A program made the translations under genes and the position numbers. DNA of 64,000 bases from Curtobacterium sp. MCLR17_036 (lineage in GTDB: Bacteria > Actinomycetota > Actinomycetes > Actinomycetales > Microbacteriaceae), in the NCBI RefSeq assembly GCF_003234445.2, contig NZ_CP126269.1, forward strand, positions 1,116,001 through 1,180,000, given 5' to 3'. Shown one piece after another: positions 1 through 7,991 of this stretch (position 1 is the first letter of the stretch; each line of letters starts with the position of its first letter). Below the pieces are notes generated by a model, which saw only the letters and a list, made by a program, of their open reading frames with translations, searched no databases and was not told the origin of the DNA.

Positions 1-48
1 CCCGGCAACGTCGTCCGCCTCGAGGATCGGGACTACGTCGATGGCTAG
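1..48 (+). CDS. 3' end of an upstream phage gene (partial)
   Basis: The first 48 bases read as an open frame ending in TAG, with last residues DRDYVDG. The stop overlaps the ATG of the next gene by a few bases, the tight packing usual in phage head-tail modules. By position it is probably a head-tail connector or head completion protein, but only 15 residues are visible and no function can be read from them. Confidence 0.6.
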   Translation, partial: PGNVVRLEDRDYVDG

Positions 49-301
49 GTCCCGCGTCGTCCTCAACCGCCGGGCGTTCGGCGAGCAGGTCATGCAGTCC
101 GCCGAGCTCGAACGACAGCTGCGGCCCTACGCCGACGACGTCGCCGCGCAGATCCCCGGCCCGACCACGGTCCGCGCGATCCGCACCGGCGTCGGCACCG
201 GCAACGCCCGCGTCCGCCTCCGCGTCGAGGCCGAGTTCCACGAACGCGAACGGCTCGTCGCGGCGATCCGCGCCGTGCTCAGCAACGCCCAGTCCCGGTA
301 G
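41..301 (+). CDS. Putative phage head-tail joining / neck protein
   Basis: An 86-residue protein, highly charged, with a basic N-terminus and a helix-rich central part. Its end is rich in helix-forming residues. It overlaps the preceding gene and is followed after 8 bases by the tail terminator-like gene, the position where siphoviruses encode an HK97 gp10-like neck component. That role is inferred from order and size only; I see no diagnostic motif. Confidence 0.6.
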   Translation: MARSRVVLNRRAFGEQVMQSAELERQLRPYADDVAAQIPGPTTVRAIRTGVGTGNARVRLRVEAEFHERERLVAAIRAVLSNAQSR

Positions 302-309
302 GAGGCCAC

Positions 310-720
310 GTGTACGGCGTCATCTACGGCGACTTCCTCGCGCACCTCATCGCACGCCTCGACGCGTTCCTCACGGCCCGCACCGAGTCGTACGCGGCCG
401 GCGTGACCGTCTCCAATCGGAAGGGCGCGTCCGGCCGCCGAGCCGTCGTGCTGACCGCCAGCCCCGGCGGCGGCACCGGCAACACGCTCCGCACCTCCTA
501 CGTCACCGTCGACGTCGTCACCGACGACGAGGGCACGGCGGTCGACCTCATCAACCTCGTCCTCGCGCTGGCGACCTCGCGCGGCCCGGGCGGGATGGTC
601 GACGGCCGGCCGATCACGGCCGCCGAGATCAACGGCGGGCCGAACTCCGACCCGGCCGCCGACGGCTTCTTCAAGCAGACCGCCGAGCTCGAGCTGCAGC
701 ACCGCGGCCGCAACCTCTGA
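310..720 (+). CDS. Putative tail terminator protein
   Basis: A 136-residue protein starting at a GTG with GGAGG five bases upstream (301-305). It has the size and the N-terminal helix plus beta-strand pattern of tail completion (terminator) proteins, which cap the tail tube at the head-proximal end. It sits between the neck-like gene and the major tail protein, where these genes normally lie. A hairpin terminator follows directly. Assignment rests on synteny and general sequence character. Confidence 0.6.
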   Translation: MYGVIYGDFLAHLIARLDAFLTARTESYAAGVTVSNRKGASGRRAVVLTASPGGGTGNTLRTSYVTVDVVTDDEGTAVDLINLVLALATSRGPGGMVDGRPITAAEINGGPNSDPAADGFFKQTAELELQHRGRNL

Positions 721-735
721 CCGCACCACCCCTTC

Positions 736-762
736 AAGGCCCTGCCTACCCGGCGGGGCCTT
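736..762 (+). terminator. Intrinsic terminator-like hairpin
   Basis: AAGGCCC at 736-742 pairs with GGGCCTT at 756-762, followed by TTTCG. It separates the head-tail connector genes from the major tail protein gene and may let the tail protein be expressed at a different level. Confidence 0.6.
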
Positions 763-835
763 TCGCATGCCTCCCGCCGAGCAGGGACCCCAGGGCGCAC
801 GCCCACCACCTCACAACTGGAAGGAAGGGCCCTCC

Positions 836-1390
836 GTGTCCCTCAACTCTGAGAACGTCCGCGTAGCGGTCACGGGCGCGGTGTACGTCGCCCCCACGAC
901 CGCTACCCGGCCCACCACCGCCACCAGCGCCCTCGGCGCCGACCACAAGGACCTCGGCTACATCAGCGACGGCGGCGTCACCGAGACCCGCGACCGCTCG
1001 ACGAACCAGATCCGCGCCTGGCAGAACGGCGCCCTGGTCCGCGAGCCCGTGACCGAGTCCTCGATCCGGTACCAGTTCGTCCTCATCGAGACGAAGAAGG
1101 AGACGATCGAGCTCTACTACGGCGTCAAGGTCGCGGCGGACGGTTCGATCAAGATCGACCCGTCGAAGACCGGTGGCCGGCAGTCGTTCGTGCTCGACAT
1201 CATCGACGACGACGACATCATCCGCATCGACGTGCCCTCCGGTGAGGTCACCGAGGTCGGCGACCAGGTGTACGTCAACGGCGACCCGATCGGCTACGAG
1301 GTGACCGTCACCGGTTACGCGATCACGGACGGCGACGAGTCCTACTCGGCCGTCAAGTGGTACTCGAGCCTCGACACGACGGGGGCGTGA
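836..1390 (+). CDS. Major tail (tube) protein
   Basis: A 184-residue protein from GTG 836, chosen because AAGGAAGGG lies 7-15 bases upstream; the longer frame starting at 767 runs through the preceding hairpin. Features fit a tail tube subunit: Thr/Val-rich beta strands, a conserved-looking segment LGYISDGG after a disordered start, and an Asp-rich loop (IIDDDDII). It lies between the terminator-like gene and the tail assembly chaperones, the canonical major tail protein position. It should polymerise around the tape measure to form the tail tube. Confidence 0.75.
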   Translation: MSLNSENVRVAVTGAVYVAPTTATRPTTATSALGADHKDLGYISDGGVTETRDRSTNQIRAWQNGALVREPVTESSIRYQFVLIETKKETIELYYGVKVAADGSIKIDPSKTGGRQSFVLDIIDDDDIIRIDVPSGEVTEVGDQVYVNGDPIGYEVTVTGYAITDGDESYSAVKWYSSLDTTGA

Positions 1391-1392
1391 GC

Positions 1393-1596
1393 ATGACCGC
1401 GAAGATCCACGTCCGCCACGTCCAGACCGGCGAGATCAAGCAGGTCACCGAGGAGCAGCGCGCCTCCCAGAACAAGAACTTCTGGGTGCGCGTCACCGGC
1501 GACGTCACGGTGACCAAGCCCGCCGACGTGCCCGTGGGGACCGACGCCTCCCCGGACGCCAAGCCCGCTTCGAAGACGACCACGTCCACGAAGTGA
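1393..1596 (+). CDS. Small phage protein, unknown function
   Basis: A 67-residue protein starting at ATG 1393, just after the major tail gene stop. Its first half has alternating beta-like residues (KIHVRHVQTGEIKQV, NFWVRVTGDVTV) and its last third is a Pro/Ala/Thr/Lys-rich tail. Position between the major tail protein and the tail chaperones suggests a tail accessory protein. I do not recognise a family. Confidence 0.55.
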   Translation: MTAKIHVRHVQTGEIKQVTEEQRASQNKNFWVRVTGDVTVTKPADVPVGTDASPDAKPASKTTTSTK

Positions 1597-1675
1597 CCGA
1601 CCGGTGTGCCGGGGCGCTCGGGCCCCGGCACACCGCCACACCCTCCCCGAGCACTCCACCGAGCTAGGAGAACCC

Positions 1676-2017
1676 ATGAGCCAGACCGAACCGACCGCCA
1701 TCCGCGCGGTCACCGTCAGGGCCAAGAGCCGGCCCCCGATCGGCATCGACTACGCCGACGGCAAGTACATCCTCCCCGGGCGCATCCCGCCCGAGATCCT
1801 CACGGCGCAGGCGCAGAACAAGAAGCCCCGCAACCCGGACAAGAAGGTCCAGGAACAGTGGCAGCAGGAAGTCGGCGTCGCTCTCGTCGACAAGTTCTAT
1901 GAGCTCGTCGTCCCCGAGGACTTCAAGGCCGTCCTAGACCTCGAGGACATCGACCAGGTGTTCGAGATCTGGTCGGAGCACGTGGGCCTGGGGGAATCCA
2001 AGGGCTCCGAGAACTAG
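1676..2017 (+). CDS. Tail assembly chaperone, upstream product (G-like)
   Basis: A 113-residue acidic protein from ATG 1676, with TAGGAGAA just upstream. It is the first of two overlapping tail assembly chaperone frames between the major tail and tape measure genes, the arrangement of lambda G and GT. It is expected to coat the tape measure during tail assembly and be absent from finished virions. Seven codons before its stop lies G GGG GAA (1990-1996), from which a -1 shift enters the next open frame. Confidence 0.8.
   Translation: MSQTEPTAIRAVTVRAKSRPPIGIDYADGKYILPGRIPPEILTAQAQNKKPRNPDKKVQEQWQQEVGVALVDKFYELVVPEDFKAVLDLEDIDQVFEIWSEHVGLGESKGSEN
1990..1996 (+). other. Candidate -1 ribosomal slippery site
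   Basis: The heptamer GGGGGAA is in register G GGG GAA relative to the upstream chaperone frame. The -1 frame is open from here through 2403 without a stop, and no good ribosome binding site precedes the GTG at 2041. Programmed frameshifting at this point is conserved in long-tailed phages (Xu, Hendrix and Duda). The exact slip position is inferred. Confidence 0.65.
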
Positions 2018-2403
2018 CGGAGTCCTACCCCGACGAGCTGGTGTGGGAGCTGCACCAGCTCGGCTACGACGTCGACGACATCGGCGACGACGGAACAGAC
2101 GAACTGAGCGCTGAGGCGGTCGACCACGTGAAGGTCGACCGCCTCCTGCGTGTCGCGACCCGGCACCCGTCGTCGGCGCTCTACGCCGCGCAGCACGGGT
2201 GGGACTTCCCCGTCAGCCGCGAGTGGATCGCCGCCGCGGACGTCTTCGACGCGCTCAACGTGCTCATCGCCGTCACCGCGCAGAGCCGCCGACAGCCGAA
2301 GCCGTACCCGCGGCCGTGGCGCGACAACAACACCAGCCGACTCGGCAAGACCACCCTCTCCCCGGCAGCAGCCCGGGAGGTGCTCACGAAGAACAGGGGA
2401 TGA
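1990..2403 (+). CDS. Tail assembly chaperone, frameshifted extension (T-like)
   Basis: This frame supplies the C-terminal part of a long chaperone fusion after a -1 shift near 1990-1996. It reads SYPDELVWELHQLGYD and then an acidic helical region, and ends in a basic tail. VWELHQLG resembles the T-domain segments of other actinophage chaperones. If translated alone, the first usable start would be GTG 2041. It ends three bases before the tape measure ATG. In the lambda model the extension recruits major tail protein to the chaperone-coated tape measure. Confidence 0.7.
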   Translation, partial: GGIQGLRELAESYPDELVWELHQLGYDVDDIGDDGTDELSAEAVDHVKVDRLLRVATRHPSSALYAAQHGWDFPVSREWIAAADVFDALNVLIAVTAQSRRQPKPYPRPWRDNNTSRLGKTTLSPAAAREVLTKNRG

Positions 2404-2406
2404 CCG

Positions 2407-5400
2407 ATGTCGACCGAATCAGCTGTTGCCTACGTCTCGGTGGTCCCCGTCGCCCGCGGAGCGCGCCGAGCCATCGAGCGGGAGATCGACCCGCAGGGGC
2501 TCGGCACCTCCGTGGGCAGCCGCATGTCCGGCAGCTTCCTCAAGTCCGTCGGCTCGATGGCGCTGACGAGCACGAAGATCATCGGCGGCGCGGCCACCGC
2601 GATCGGCGCGACCATCGCCGGCGTCGCGGCGAAGAAGGGCATGGACCGGCTCCTCAACATCGACGACGCGCAGGGGAAGCTCAAGGGCCTCGGCAACTCG
2701 ACGAAGCAGATCGCCACGATCATGGACTCCGCTCTGGCGTCCGTGAAGGGCACCGCGTTCGGACTCGGCGACGCCGCGACCGTCGCCTCAAACGCCGTCG
2801 CCGCCGGCATCAAGCCCGGCCAGGACCTGACGAAGTACCTCACCCTCACCGCGGACGCCGCCTCCATCGCAGGCGTCTCGCTGGACGAGATGGGGTCGAT
2901 CATCAACAAGACCACCACCGCCGGAAAGGTCTACACCGACAACCTCAACCAGCTCGCCGACCGCGGCATCCCGATCTTCACCTGGCTGCAGAAGGAGTAC
3001 GGCGTCTCCGCCGAGGAGCTGTCGTCGATGGTGTCGAAGGGCAAGGTCGACGCCGTCACCTTCCGCAAGGTGATCCAGGAGAACATCGGCGGCGCAGCGC
3101 AGGCGTCGGGTAAGACCGTCCGTGGCGCGTACGCGAACATGCTCGCCGCGCTCGGCCGCATCGGCGCCGCGTTCCTCTCCGGCGGGGTCGCCGGCGCACC
3201 GGCCCTGTTCACGTCCATCACGGGCGCGATCGACAGCGCCGGCAAGGCGCTGCAGCCCTTCGCGGACACCCTCAACAGCAAGGTCACCGCGGGTATGACC
3301 GCCCTCGTCGGGTTCATCGACAAGGTCGACTTCGGGCAGCTCATCGCCGGCTTCCAAGCCGTCACCGCGTCGAGCCCGCTCGTCGTCGCCCTCAAGGCCC
3401 TCGCGCCCCTGTTCCCGATCGTCCGCGACGCCGCCGCGCAGCTCGCCCCCGTCCTCGGGCAGATCGCTGTCGTGGCCGGCGGGGCGCTGGCTAACATGGT
3501 CATCGCGCTGACGCCGGCGATCATGACCCTGCTGCCCGTCGTGGTCGACCTGGTGCAGCAGCTCGGCGGCGTGTTCCTCGACGCCCTCATCAAGCTCGCT
3601 CCCGCGCTCACCAGCCTCGCGATGATCGCGAGCGAGCTCATCATCGCGCTCGTCCCCATCGCGGGCGTCCTCGGCGACGCCCTCGTCGCGAGCCTCGTCG
3701 CGGTGCTCCCGCTCATCACCGACTTCTCAAACCTGATCGCACCGATCAGCGGATGGATGGTGGAGAACTCGGAGAGCATCACCCGTCTCGCCGCCGCGAT
3801 CCTCGTCGGCGTCGTGGCGTACAAGGCGTGGAAGGCCATCACCGGCACGATCGCCGGCGTCCAGCAGGTGCTCATCGCCCGCACCTACGGCGTCGCCGGC
3901 GCCACCTACGCGCAGGCCGCGTCCGGCCGGGTCGCGACCGCCGTCAACAAGGGCTTCGCCCTGTCCGCGAAGGCCGCCGCGATCGGCCAGCGGGTGCTGA
4001 ACCTCGCCATGAAGGCGAACCCCATCGGGCTCGTCATCACGGCACTCGCGGCGCTTGCTGCTGGTGTCGTGTGGGCGTACAAGAACGTCGGCTGGTTCCG
4101 CGACATCGTCGACCGCTCGTTCGCGTTCATCTCCACCGCGGCGCAGTCCGTCGGCGGCTGGTTCGTGTGGCTGTGGAAGTCCGGCATCAAGCCGGCCATC
4201 GACTGGATCGCGTCGGCAGCGACCTGGCTGTGGGAGACGATCCTGCAGCCCGTGTTCGGCGCCATCGCGGCGATCATCAAGGTCGTGGTCGGCGTGTACG
4301 TCGCCTACTTCAAGATGTGGGTCGCGGTGTTCACCACCGTCGGGCGCGCCGTCGGAGAGCTGTGGAGCAACTGGATCTCCCCGGTATTCGAACTGATCGG
4401 CGCGGTCTTCTCGTTCACCGCTGGCCTGATCGCTTCGACGGTCGGGGCCATCGTCGGGGTTCTCGTGAACATCCTCGGCGCGACGTTCTCGTGGCTGTGG
4501 AATGGCGTCATCCAGCCAGTGTTCTCGTGGATCGGCACCGCCATCACCGCTTGGTGGGCTGCCGCGCAGATCGTGTTCGGCGCCGTCGTCACGTTCCTCC
4601 GGAGTACCCTCGGCGTCGCCTTCACCTGGCTGCGGGACAGCGTGATCGGGCCCGTCTTCGGGTTCATCGGTCGAATCGTCAGCACCTGGTGGAACACCAT
4701 CACCCTGCCAATCTTCGGCGCCGTGGTCGGGTTCGTGCGAGACAACCTCGGTCGGACCTTCCTGTGGCTTCGCGACACAATCTTCCGCCCCGTGTTCAGC
4801 GCGATCGGAACGACCGTCCGCAATGTGTGGACGAACTGGCTCAAGCCCGTCTTCGACAAGATCGTCGACATCGCGAAGAACACCGTGCCGAGCGCGTTCT
4901 CCACGATGAAGGACGCGATCGGCAAGGCGTGGGAAGCGGTGAAGACCGCTGCGAAGCTGCCCATCAAGTTCGTGGTCGAGACCGTCATCAACGACGGCAT
5001 CATCAAGAACTTCAACAAGGTCGCGGGCTTCTTCAAGACGAAGCAGCTGCCGCAGGTCGCGCTCCCCAAGGGGTTCGCGACGGGCGGCTACACCGGCGCT
5101 GGCGGCAAGTACGACCCCGCCGGCATCGTCCACGCTGGCGAGTTCGTCTTCACGAAGGAGCAGACCGCACGGCTCGGCGTCGGGCGGCTGTACGACATCG
5201 CCCGCAACGGCTACGCCAAGGGCGGCTTCGTCTCCGACGTGAAGTCCAACGCCACGGCCAGCTGGGACTGGCTCAAGGGCAAGGCCGGCAAGGCGTGGGA
5301 CTGGACGAAGAACGCCGCCGAGACCGCCAAGGCGGTTGTCTCCGACCCGCTCGGGACTCTCGGCAAGCTCGTGAAGGGCATGGTCGGCAAGATCCCCGGC

Positions 5401-6141
5401 GCCGGCGGCATGCTCGACGTCGCCAAGGGCGTCGGCGGGGAGCTGCTCAGCAGCGTCATCGACAAGCTCAAGAGCATCGGCGACAAGGCCGGCGCGACGG
5501 GCGAGAACGGCAAGATCCCAATGTCGGCGCTGTCGAAGGTGTCCGGCTTCTCCGGTGGGCCCGGTGTCGGGTCGATCGGCGGTTACCTGCGGCTCAACGC
5601 GGCTCGAGCGTGGGAGTCCGCGCAGAAGGCGTCGAACGGTGCCCTCCGGCTGACGGAGGGGTACCGCGACCTCAAGGCGCAGCAGTACCGGTGGAGCCTG
5701 TACAAGCGTGGCGGCAACCTCGCCGCGTCGCCGGGCACGTCGATCCACGGGTTCGGTCTCGCCGCGGACGTCGCCGGCGGTCAGGCGTGGCTTCGCGCGA
5801 ACGGTGCGAAGTACGGCTGGGCGAACACCGGTCTCGGGTTCTCGCAGCGGGAGCCGTGGCACTTCGAGTTCAAGGGTGGTGTGCCGCAGCTCGCCGCCGG
5901 CGCCGTGGTCGGACGCCGTCCGGGCGGCACCCTCGTGAACGTCGGCGAGGGCCGCTACGACGAGGCCGTGGTGCCGTTGACGCCGCGGATCACCGATGTC
6001 CTCTCCGGCGCTGACCGCGGCGGGCAGCGGGGGCCGCTCGTCGGCAGCCTCACCCTGCAGTCGTCGGGTGACTTCCGCGACGACCTCGACACCGTCAACC
6101 ACTACCTGAGCGCGCTCGAGCGGGGAGGACGGCACACGTGA
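2407..6141 (+). CDS. Tape measure protein with C-terminal M15 peptidase domain
   Basis: A 1244-residue protein. The N-terminal ~300 residues are the usual helical tape measure region. Long hydrophobic helices lie around 310-480 and 500-640. Trp-rich repeats with the pattern WLRDxxxxPVF lie around 690-820. Near residues 1045-1160 is a VanY-like M15 domain with SIHGFGLAAD (His and Asp zinc ligands) and EPWHFEF (catalytic Glu/His). The protein sets tail length; by the usual ~1.5 A per residue the tail would be near 180 nm. The M15 domain probably cuts stem peptides of peptidoglycan during DNA entry. The gene overlaps the distal tail gene by 4 bases. Confidence 0.95.
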   Translation: MSTESAVAYVSVVPVARGARRAIEREIDPQGLGTSVGSRMSGSFLKSVGSMALTSTKIIGGAATAIGATIAGVAAKKGMDRLLNIDDAQGKLKGLGNSTKQIATIMDSALASVKGTAFGLGDAATVASNAVAAGIKPGQDLTKYLTLTADAASIAGVSLDEMGSIINKTTTAGKVYTDNLNQLADRGIPIFTWLQKEYGVSAEELSSMVSKGKVDAVTFRKVIQENIGGAAQASGKTVRGAYANMLAALGRIGAAFLSGGVAGAPALFTSITGAIDSAGKALQPFADTLNSKVTAGMTALVGFIDKVDFGQLIAGFQAVTASSPLVVALKALAPLFPIVRDAAAQLAPVLGQIAVVAGGALANMVIALTPAIMTLLPVVVDLVQQLGGVFLDALIKLAPALTSLAMIASELIIALVPIAGVLGDALVASLVAVLPLITDFSNLIAPISGWMVENSESITRLAAAILVGVVAYKAWKAITGTIAGVQQVLIARTYGVAGATYAQAASGRVATAVNKGFALSAKAAAIGQRVLNLAMKANPIGLVITALAALAAGVVWAYKNVGWFRDIVDRSFAFISTAAQSVGGWFVWLWKSGIKPAIDWIASAATWLWETILQPVFGAIAAIIKVVVGVYVAYFKMWVAVFTTVGRAVGELWSNWISPVFELIGAVFSFTAGLIASTVGAIVGVLVNILGATFSWLWNGVIQPVFSWIGTAITAWWAAAQIVFGAVVTFLRSTLGVAFTWLRDSVIGPVFGFIGRIVSTWWNTITLPIFGAVVGFVRDNLGRTFLWLRDTIFRPVFSAIGTTVRNVWTNWLKPVFDKIVDIAKNTVPSAFSTMKDAIGKAWEAVKTAAKLPIKFVVETVINDGIIKNFNKVAGFFKTKQLPQVALPKGFATGGYTGAGGKYDPAGIVHAGEFVFTKEQTARLGVGRLYDIARNGYAKGGFVSDVKSNATASWDWLKGKAGKAWDWTKNAAETAKAVVSDPLGTLGKLVKGMVGKIPGAGGMLDVAKGVGGELLSSVIDKLKSIGDKAGATGENGKIPMSALSKVSGFSGGPGVGSIGGYLRLNAARAWESAQKASNGALRLTEGYRDLKAQQYRWSLYKRGGNLAASPGTSIHGFGLAADVAGGQAWLRANGAKYGWANTGLGFSQREPWHFEFKGGVPQLAAGAVVGRRPGGTLVNVGEGRYDEAVVPLTPRITDVLSGADRGGQRGPLVGSLTLQSSGDFRDDLDTVNHYLSALERGGRHT

Positions 6142-7004
6142 GCACCGACTGGAAGATCGACTGCGGGTCGGACGGGTTCGTCCTGTTCGGCTCGCAGTCG
6201 TCCCGGTACCCGTTCGCGGTCGCACCGGAGATCGGCGACGCCGACCGGACCGATCAGGACAGCTCGCTGCCGGGCGTGGACGGCAACTTCTTCGGCGTCG
6301 ACACCACTGCCGGGCAGACCGTCGCGTTCGGCCTCACTGCGGTCGGCGAGGACGACGCAGAAGCGGAGGCGCTGTACGCGGCGTTCCGGAAGGTGTGGCG
6401 AGCCGACACCGTCCGGAAGACGCCGGGAGCGGTCGCGACGCTGACCGCACCCTCGGGACGGTCGACGTTCGGCCGGCCTCGGCGGATCACGCCGGCGTAC
6501 ATGCCGCGAGGTGCCGGCGCGGTCGGCGTCACCGTGGACTTCGCCACTCAGGACGACCGCTGGTACGGCCCCGAGAAGCGGCTGTCCGTGCCGCTGCGGC
6601 TGTCGCAGTCGGGCGGCTTCGTGTTCCCGCTGACGTTCCCGATGGTCTCCCGCGGGTACACCACCGCAGCGAACACGTTCGTGGTCGACGGCGACGTCGA
6701 CAGCTGGCCGGTCATCACGATCAAGGGGCCGATCCTCAACCCCACGGTCGAGGTGCCGGGCTGCTTCCGGTTCAGCGCTGCGCTGACGCTGCAGTACGAC
6801 GAGCAGCTGCGGATCGACACCCGGCCCGGACGGCAGACCGTCCTCCGGTCGGGCTCGAAGATCGCCTCCCTCACTCGCACGTCGACGCTGCTGCCCGCGG
6901 CGTCGCTGCCGCCGGGCGCGCACACCCTGACCCTCTCCGGCTCGTCCTCGACCGGATCACCGACCGCGCAGATCGCGTGGCGTCCCGCGTACTCGACTCC
7001 CTAG
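6138..7004 (+). CDS. Distal tail protein (Dit-like)
   Basis: A 288-residue protein from GTG 6138 in a GTGA overlap with the tape measure stop. The N-terminus (DWKIDCGSDGFVLFG) and the beta-rich body with a central DRWYGPE segment fit distal tail proteins of actinophages. These form the hexameric hub ring joining the tail tube to the baseplate. Position directly after the tape measure is the strongest support. Translational coupling to the tape measure is likely. Confidence 0.75.
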   Translation: MSTDWKIDCGSDGFVLFGSQSSRYPFAVAPEIGDADRTDQDSSLPGVDGNFFGVDTTAGQTVAFGLTAVGEDDAEAEALYAAFRKVWRADTVRKTPGAVATLTAPSGRSTFGRPRRITPAYMPRGAGAVGVTVDFATQDDRWYGPEKRLSVPLRLSQSGGFVFPLTFPMVSRGYTTAANTFVVDGDVDSWPVITIKGPILNPTVEVPGCFRFSAALTLQYDEQLRIDTRPGRQTVLRSGSKIASLTRTSTLLPAASLPPGAHTLTLSGSSSTGSPTAQIAWRPAYSTP

Positions 7005-7016
7005 GAGGGAACCAGC

Positions 7017-7991
7017 ATGGCTCTTGACCCAGTGCCCTTCGTGATCGGCGGCGACGCGGAGCACGGCCCCAGCGTCTTCCGGCAGCTCGCGTACCTCGCG
7101 ACGAACGGCAACGAGGGTGTCGTCGGCCCCGGCGACCTCAAGGTCACCGCCCTGTCGGTGCCCGGTGCCGGCGTGCAGGTCGCCGCAGGTGGTGCGTCGA
7201 TCCTGAATCGTGTGTCGTCGCAGGAGGCGTACACGGCGCGGAACCCGAACGCGGACACGACGTCGGTGAAGATCGCCGCGACCGGATCCTCCGGCGGTCG
7301 TTCGTACCTGGTGATCCTCCGCGTCGACAACCCCTACATCGACGGCAACGCGCAGGCCCCCGCCGACCCGGTGAAGGGGCCCTACGACCGGTTCGACGTC
7401 ATCGCCGGCGTCCCGGCGAGCACGACGCGGCTGCAGGACATCGCGCAGTACGCCGGCGTCTCCGCGATCACCCTTGCCCGCGTCGACCTGCCCGCGTCGA
7501 CGGGCACGGTGACGAACGCGATGATCACCGACCTGCGGGTCCTCGCGAACCCGCACGAGACGACGATCGAGACGCCGAACTTCGGGACCGTGTCGGGGAC
7601 GATGAACTCGACGTCCGACCAGGCGTTCCCGCCGTTCCAGCCGTCGATCGAGGTGCCTTCGTGGGCGACGTACGCCCGCGTCGGGCTGACGATCTCGCAG
7701 CTGTCCGCAGCCGGCAACTCGAACGGATTCGCCACCATGTCGGTGCGGGACTCGACGGGAACCACCGTCATCGGTTCGGCGGACACGATGGCGTACAACG
7801 TCGACACGGCCGGCACGTCCGTCCGATTCGTGCACCTCGCGTCAGCGTTCGTGCGCGTGGACGGCTACCGAGGCAAGACCATCAAGCCGTACTCCCACTT
7901 CCGGAAGGGCAGCTCGAACCAGAACGCGCTGACGTACGACCAGTACTCGCAGATGGTGTACCGGACGACGTTCTACGAGCGGATCGTCTGA
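7017..7991 (+). CDS. Minor tail protein
   Basis: A 324-residue protein from ATG 7017 with AGGAGGGA upstream. It is rich in beta-strand residues and Thr/Ser/Ala, with the segment YLVILRVDNPYIDGN and a C-terminal jelly-roll-like half. It lies between the distal tail and hub-like genes and its stop overlaps the next ATG (TGATG). Actinophages have a family of such proteins at this position, generally called minor tail proteins. A baseplate or upper fibre part is most likely; no enzymatic motif is visible. Confidence 0.65.
   Translation: MALDPVPFVIGGDAEHGPSVFRQLAYLATNGNEGVVGPGDLKVTALSVPGAGVQVAAGGASILNRVSSQEAYTARNPNADTTSVKIAATGSSGGRSYLVILRVDNPYIDGNAQAPADPVKGPYDRFDVIAGVPASTTRLQDIAQYAGVSAITLARVDLPASTGTVTNAMITDLRVLANPHETTIETPNFGTVSGTMNSTSDQAFPPFQPSIEVPSWATYARVGLTISQLSAAGNSNGFATMSVRDSTGTTVIGSADTMAYNVDTAGTSVRFVHLASAFVRVDGYRGKTIKPYSHFRKGSSNQNALTYDQYSQMVYRTTFYERIV

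Noticed and set aside
767-835. Longer N-terminus for the major tail protein
   Set aside because: It would start at the edge of the terminator hairpin without a ribosome binding site; GTG 836 has AAGGAAGGG upstream.
3727-6225. 832-codon open frame opposite the tape measure gene
   Set aside because: Asp/Arg/Gly-rich translation typical of shadow frames in GC-rich DNA. The tape measure frame has clear domains and motifs.
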